DNA of 12,958 nucleotides from assembly GCA_025353235.1 (NCBI GenBank), contig JANXQZ010000152.1, forward strand, positions 1 through 12,958, given 5' to 3'. Below, piece after piece: positions 9,190 through 12,958 of this stretch. The DNA is from Bryobacterales bacterium. GTDB lineage: Bacteria; Acidobacteriota; Terriglobia; Bryobacterales; Bryobacteraceae. Position 1 is the stretch's first letter, and each line of letters opens with the position of its first letter. The position numbers and the translations under genes are program-made. The notes beneath the pieces are model-generated. The model ran no database searches and was not told the origin of the DNA. It was given only the letters and a program-made list of their open reading frames with translations.

Positions 9190-9449
9190 CCCTCTTTCAA
9201 CCGAATCGCCTCACCTAAGATGTACTATCGGCAAGAACTAGCTCTCCTTTAATTTATGGCAAACTCTAACCCACCTTCGTCTTCCGCCACCAGTGTATGA
9301 ACGGGTAGAACAAAAAGGGTCCGCGCTATATTTTCTGCGCCCATGAATCACCCTAGTAAAAGACAGAAGATCGCTTGGCCACGCTTTTTCGCTTCTTCGC
9401 AGTCTGGAGCAGGCGGGCAAAGTGTTAGATCCATGGAGAAATTACGAGT

Positions 9450-12242
9450 ATGCAGATGAAATTTGCGGCTTTGCTTTTGCTGGCCACTTCGATCGCTTTC
9501 GCCGACCAGGGCGTTTTGGCCAACTCGGGAGGCACAACCTCGGGAGCGTACAGCATTAATTCAACCGTCGCGAATCCGCCGGGCACGCTTAACATCACGG
9601 CCACCACTCTCCACTTTCTTTCCACGGACGGAAGCCTGGCCATCAACGCGACATTTTCCACCGTATCCTCCCTTGAAAGCTGCGCGGGCGGAGGCAGGGG
9701 CGGCCATGTCACTTGCGGCTTCAGCCTTAGCGGGACCTTTACAGGAACGCTAACCGTGAATGGGGCTACGCAAGGAATCATGGGGACCACTACGCAAGTA
9801 TTTCCTGTGGGCGGGGCGGCAAGGGGCGCCACGGCGTACAATTCCGCCTACACGCCGTTTTACTTTTCCGACTCCCAGCAGATTCACCGCTCCGACGACA
9901 TCAACGGTACCAACCTGATCTCCTATGGAGCGGGCCAGTTTTACGGTGCGTATGGCATCGCGCTCGATTCAGCGGGCCGAATCTACATCGCAGATACGTA
10001 CCATTCCCGCATCGTGCGCATCGACGATATGAGCGGAAAAAACTTCATCTCGTATGGCGGAACCTACGGCTCCGGTCCCGGCGCGTTCAACAACCCTGCC
10101 GGCATCGCCCTGGATCCGGCAGGCAGGATCTACGTCCTCGATTCAGGCAATTACCGGGTTGTTCGGATGGACGACATGAGCGGCGCCAACTGGGTGGCTT
10201 ATGGCTCCGCCGGCCCGGGTACCGGCCAGTTCGCACCGTACTTAACGTCGCTCGCAGTGGATTCGAGCAATCGAATATACGTTGCCGACACCGGCAACAG
10301 CCGAATCGTTCGATTCGACGATATGACCGGCGCTAACTGGACGGCCCTGGCGTCCGTTTCGTCGGCGTCCGGCACCTCTTCCTTCTCTTCCCCTGTGGCT
10401 GTCACGCTGGACCCCGCAAGGAAGATCTACGTGGCCGACGCCACCTCTTACGGGCCCCGGATCATTCGGGTCGACGACATGAAGGGAGCAAACTGGACGA
10501 GCGTCTCAATTGCCGGGGGCGCCAGTCCGCACAGCATCGCGGTGGATTCCTCGGGAGCCGTCTATACGGGCGGCTACGGAGTGCAGATCACCGACAATAT
10601 GACGGCGGTAGTGCCCTCCACATCGAACAATATTTGCCCCGTCGGATGCTACTACATCTTTGGCCTGACGCCGATTCCTTTGCCAAATCCGAGGCCCTCG
10701 GCGATTAGCTTTACTCCTCCTGCGTTGAATTTCACGCAGAACGTGGGAACGAGCTCGACCGTTCCGGTCACCGTAAGGAATTTCGGGGGCAGTCCGCTTG
10801 GCGTAATGAGCATTGCGGCGAGCGGGGCGTTCAGCGAAACGAGCAATTGTCCGCCGGTTTTACTCGCAGGATCGAACTGCACGGTGAATGTGACATTCGC
10901 GCCCTCGGCGCCGGGGACCGTGAGCGGATCGCTCACTATGAACGACAATTCCGGAAACGCTGGCGCTGCGCAAACAGTCACGCTCTCGGGCACGGGAACA
11001 GTGCCGGCCGCCTCCGTTTCCCCGGCATCGGTCGGCTTTGGGTCGCAAGTGCAAGGCGCATCCAGCATGGTGAGAACGGTTACGGTGCTGAACCAGGGCA
11101 CCGGTCCGCTGCAGGTTTCCAGCGTGACGGCGCCAGCACCGTTCGGCCAGACGAACACATGCAGCGCGATCGTCACGGCGGGAGCTTCGTGCGCCATTTC
11201 GGTGACGTTCACCCCCAGCGCCGTAGGCGCCGCCGGGGGTACGCTGACCATCGTGGATAATGCAGGAAAGCAAACCGTAGCGCTGAGCGGAACCGGCACC
11301 GGGCAGGCGACTCTCTCAGTGAATTCGTTGAGCCTCGGCACCATGGTGGTGGGCAACGCGAGCGCGGCCATGGCGGTGACACTCACCAACAACGCAAACG
11401 TGCCGATCGCCTTCACCAGCGTCGCGACCAGCGGGGCCTTCGCGGTTGCCAGCAACACCTGCGGAGCGAGCGTCGCCGCCGGGGCTGCCTGCACGGTTGG
11501 TGTGACCTTCACTCCGCTTGTCACTGGTGCCGCGACGGGTTCGCTGACCTTGACAGACTCCGCGCTCAACAGCCCCCAGACGGTGACGCTGACCGGCACC
11601 GGAACTGCTGCGGGCGGGAACATCGTTGTTTCGCCCGGCAGCCTTGTGTTTCCCCAACAGCCGCTCGGCACAACCAGCGCCGGGATGTCCGTCACGGTGA
11701 AAAACACGGGCGCAACCGCCGTCACCAACAACGGTGCGTCCGTCACCGGGGACTTTGCCGATACAACCACCTGCGCCGCTTCGATTGCGGCAGGCACGAG
11801 CTGCACCGTTTCGGTTACTTTTGCGCCCACGGTCGCGGGAACCCGAACCGGCACACTCACGATCAGTCTTTCGACAGGCGTACAGACCGTTTCTCTCAGT
11901 GGAACCAGCGCCGTCGGCAATCAACCGGGAGTGCTTAGTTTGTCTGCGTCGACGCTCACGTTCTCCGGCTACACAATAGGAGACAATCCAAGCAAGAGTC
12001 TGACCGTCTCGAATCCCGCGACCACCGCCGCAGGCATCGGCTCCGTCACCATCGCCGGGGATCCATCCTTCACGCTTGGAACCACTTGCGGAACGAGCTT
12101 GGCGGCAGGAGGCTCCTGCACCGTCACGGTGACCTTCCAACCCGTAGCGTATGGCAACTTCACCAGTACAGTCACACTGACTGAAGCTTCCGGCGCACAG
12201 CAAACGGTGGCTATCACCGGCAACAGCGCCGCTGACAATTAG
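9450..12242 (+). CDS. Secreted NHL-propeller protein with five choice-of-anchor-D (ASPM/SPD-2/Hydin-like) repeats
   Basis: 930-residue predicted exported protein of unknown specific role. It has a signal peptide (MQMKFAALLLLATSIAFA, cut near Ala18/Asp19) and an N-terminal domain of about 20-130. Then come six propeller blades marked by DD[MI]xG or DNM turns at Asp149, 192, 241, 290, 342 and 382, with the NHL signature GIALDSAGRIYIADTYHSRIVR in several blades. Residues 418-925 are five Ig-like repeats of about 100 residues (about 418-516, 520-617, 620-719, 724-820, 827-925), each ending TxxLSGTG or similar. Every repeat has a Cys pair exactly ten residues apart: 467/477, 571/581, 671/681, 775/785, 880/890. 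NHL domains bind proteins or glycans and ASH/Hydin repeats act as rigid spacers, so a surface adhesion or scaffold role is plausible but inferred. No sortase, PEP-CTERM or C-terminal membrane segment is seen. Start at ATG 9450 with GGAG at 9435; ATG 9456 is possible. Divergent from the 9172 gene across 277 bp. Confidence 0.85.
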   Translation: MQMKFAALLLLATSIAFADQGVLANSGGTTSGAYSINSTVANPPGTLNITATTLHFLSTDGSLAINATFSTVSSLESCAGGGRGGHVTCGFSLSGTFTGTLTVNGATQGIMGTTTQVFPVGGAARGATAYNSAYTPFYFSDSQQIHRSDDINGTNLISYGAGQFYGAYGIALDSAGRIYIADTYHSRIVRIDDMSGKNFISYGGTYGSGPGAFNNPAGIALDPAGRIYVLDSGNYRVVRMDDMSGANWVAYGSAGPGTGQFAPYLTSLAVDSSNRIYVADTGNSRIVRFDDMTGANWTALASVSSASGTSSFSSPVAVTLDPARKIYVADATSYGPRIIRVDDMKGANWTSVSIAGGASPHSIAVDSSGAVYTGGYGVQITDNMTAVVPSTSNNICPVGCYYIFGLTPIPLPNPRPSAISFTPPALNFTQNVGTSSTVPVTVRNFGGSPLGVMSIAASGAFSETSNCPPVLLAGSNCTVNVTFAPSAPGTVSGSLTMNDNSGNAGAAQTVTLSGTGTVPAASVSPASVGFGSQVQGASSMVRTVTVLNQGTGPLQVSSVTAPAPFGQTNTCSAIVTAGASCAISVTFTPSAVGAAGGTLTIVDNAGKQTVALSGTGTGQATLSVNSLSLGTMVVGNASAAMAVTLTNNANVPIAFTSVATSGAFAVASNTCGASVAAGAACTVGVTFTPLVTGAATGSLTLTDSALNSPQTVTLTGTGTAAGGNIVVSPGSLVFPQQPLGTTSAGMSVTVKNTGATAVTNNGASVTGDFADTTTCAASIAAGTSCTVSVTFAPTVAGTRTGTLTISLSTGVQTVSLSGTSAVGNQPGVLSLSASTLTFSGYTIGDNPSKSLTVSNPATTAAGIGSVTIAGDPSFTLGTTCGTSLAAGGSCTVTVTFQPVAYGNFTSTVTLTEASGAQQTVAITGNSAADN

Positions 12243-12506
12243 AGGTGGCCGCCGTTCTCCTGGCAGATTTACTGTGAGGGGGTCAAATGAATCGTTGGGG
12301 GAAGCGATGGGGCACGTTTTTGACCGTCAAAATTGTAATGACGTAGATGAAGTCTTTGCGCGAGACATCGGGCGGTGGGGAAGGCGGCATAGCCGAACGA
12401 TCTCAAAATGCGGATGCGGAGGTCGCGCGGGCGAACTCATCCGGCCCTCTGGCCAACGACAGAAGTGTGAATGATTTCGGGCGAATGAGAATAGAATAAG
12501 AAGCAT
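12243..12506. other. Intergenic stretch without a supported gene
   Basis: About 264 bases after the large secreted protein. I see no GC-rich stem with T-run that would be a factor-independent terminator, no tRNA and no convincing reading frame; the short open frames here lack recognisable sequence. The only structure noted is the 15-base palindrome at 12318-12332. Together with the weak frame at 12507-12722, nearly 480 bases carry no gene I can defend, which fits a degraded accessory region. Confidence 0.6.
12318..12332. repeat. Short AT-flanked palindrome, operator-like
   Basis: TTTTGAC, one central C, then GTCAAAA: seven perfectly complementary base pairs around a single base. The size and symmetry fit a dimeric regulator site better than a terminator (no loop, no T-run after). 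No gene starts right behind it, so any function is speculative. Confidence 0.3.
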
Positions 12507-12722
12507 ATGCGTGAAACGATGAGCCGTATTCAAGAAGTGTCAAGATCAGGGGCGCTCCCGCTAGAGTTTACCCCCGTACTGGTGAATCAACTTCTCGGAA
12601 TACATTGGGCGAGAACGTTTCTCCCGAAACATAGTGAGGGGAATCCTGGAGGGTACACTGTTCACTTTGTGCGGATTTCACGTGGGCTCTACAAGCTAAA
12701 AAATGCGTCAATACAACTTTAG
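12507..12722 (+). CDS. Small hypothetical protein, doubtful
   Basis: A possible 71-residue product beginning MRETMSRIQEVSRSGALP and ending KLKNASIQL. I do not recognise it. AAGAAG lies a few bases before the ATG and could serve as a ribosome site. Base composition here is visibly AT-richer than in the rest of the window, and the frame runs into the recombinase scar, overlapping its stop by four bases on the opposite strand. It could be a real small gene, the stump of a gene cut by the insertion, or chance. No domain, signal peptide or membrane segment is evident. Confidence 0.25.
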   Translation: MRETMSRIQEVSRSGALPLEFTPVLVNQLLGIHWARTFLPKHSEGNPGGYTVHFVRISRGLYKLKNASIQL

Positions 12723-12886
12723 GACACTACCCTATTTGGCGTATACCTTGCTAACAACCGGGAGACGGTCGCCGGATGGACTTTGAACAGCCGCGCGGCA
12801 TCGGCGGCGGGTCTCGCATCTTTAGGAAACCACCTTTTCGATTTCAAGCTGTTGTTGAGGGGTAAGCTTGGGACGGCGACCACCAA
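12719..12886 (-). pseudogene. Serine recombinase (resolvase/invertase) C-terminal fragment, frameshifted
   Basis: Read on the minus strand from 12886, one frame gives GGRRPKLTPQQQLEIEKVVS and stops at TAA (12824-12822); the frame one base over gives KDARPAADAARLFKVHPATV followed by SRLLARY, ending at TAA (12721-12719). Joined, they match the hinge and DNA-binding helix-turn-helix of Tn3/Hin-type serine recombinases (GGRPxKLTPEQ...AADAARLFxVHPATVSRLLA pattern). A single extra base between about 12822 and 12840 breaks the frame. The catalytic N-terminal domain is missing. It is therefore a dead 3' fragment of a recombinase, most likely a mobile-element remnant. Family recognition rests on the hinge and HTH pattern only. 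Confidence 0.7.
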
Positions 12887-12958
12887 GGCCGGGCTGGATG
12901 CTGCTCGCGAGGAAGGCCGGATTGGTGGTCGCCGTCCCAAGCTTACCCCTCAACAACA
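12850..12958. repeat. 37-bp perfect inverted repeat reaching the window end
   Basis: Arms 12850-12886 and 12922-12958 are perfectly complementary, separated by 35 bases (12887-12921). Both arms encode the same recombinase hinge segment in opposite directions. The right arm stops only because the sequence stops, so the repeat may be longer. It fits either an inversion between recombinase copies or a fold-back artefact at a contig end. Confidence 0.9.
12882..12958 (+). pseudogene. Second serine recombinase hinge fragment, opposite orientation
   Basis: On the plus strand the last 77 bases read TKAGLDAAREEGRIGGRRPK then LTPQQ, the linker between the catalytic and DNA-binding domains of serine recombinases (family pattern ERTxAGLAAARAxGRxGGRP). 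It runs off the window end. The catalytic domain should lie to the left, but the sequence there is the inverted copy instead, so this copy is also truncated on its 5' side. It shares GGRRPKLTPQQ with the minus-strand fragment, giving the inverted repeat. Confidence 0.65.

Noticed and set aside
9230..9345. Riboswitch (c-di-GMP type) in the leader of the 9450 gene, prompted by GGCAAAC near 9258
   Set aside because: The other conserved blocks and paired stems of that class are not present.
9238..9420. 60-codon minus-strand frame in the divergent spacer
   Set aside because: Arg/Ser-rich composition, no domain and no ribosome site; it occupies the likely control region.
10652..11920. 422-codon minus-strand frame inside the repeat protein gene
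   Set aside because: Antisense of Thr/Ser/Val-rich Ig-like repeats gives a low-complexity product; no signal, domain or ribosome site.

Overview
The window looks like chromosomal DNA from an acidobacterium of the Solibacter/Bryobacterales type. The strongest pointers are: (i) an Oar-like TonB-dependent receptor with the FNVFNHP motif and C-terminal Phe common in these bacteria; (ii) a secreted protein ending in a domain that resembles TIGR03437, the 'Solibacter C-terminal' domain; (iii) a large NHL plus choice-of-anchor-D protein; and (iv) a dnaG-rpoD pair without rpsU in front. Coding DNA is GC-rich throughout. The taxonomic call is inference from gene content; no database search was run.

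Layout. Bases 3-893 (+) hold the C-terminal part of an outer-membrane TonB-dependent receptor that starts outside the window. Bases 911-1004 form a 35-bp inverted repeat with a second, mutually exclusive hairpin inside it, ending 13 nt before dnaG. Next come dnaG primase (1018-2766, +) and the primary sigma factor rpoD (2834-4519, +). A four-gene minus-strand unit converges on rpoD with a 1-nt gap. In transcription order (9172 down to 4521) it holds a secreted Asp-box/TIGR03437-like protein, a membrane histidine kinase of the NarL type with no adjacent response regulator, a five-bladed beta-propeller glycosidase-like lipoprotein, and a NadD-family nucleotidyltransferase. Kinase and lipoprotein overlap by ATGA, and nadD begins 9 nt after the lipoprotein gene, so they are probably co-transcribed. 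Divergent from this unit is a 930-residue secreted protein (9450-12242, +) with a six-bladed NHL propeller followed by five Ig-like repeats.

The right end (12243-12958) is degenerate, visibly AT-richer around 12480-12770, and holds no convincing host gene. It contains two fragments of serine-recombinase (resolvase/invertase) C-termini lying head to head and forming a 37-bp perfect inverted repeat that runs exactly to the last base. This is either a mobile-element scar or a fold-back at the end of an assembled contig.

Functionally, dnaG and rpoD are the core of the macromolecular synthesis operon (replication priming and housekeeping transcription). The rest is mostly envelope and extracellular biology (receptor, propeller proteins, sensor kinase). 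I found no clear new multi-gene defence or biosynthetic system. The items most worth checking are the switch-like hairpin before dnaG, the kinase-lipoprotein coupling with an Asn at the catalytic-base position of the propeller, the atypical NadD motif, and the recombinase fold-back.
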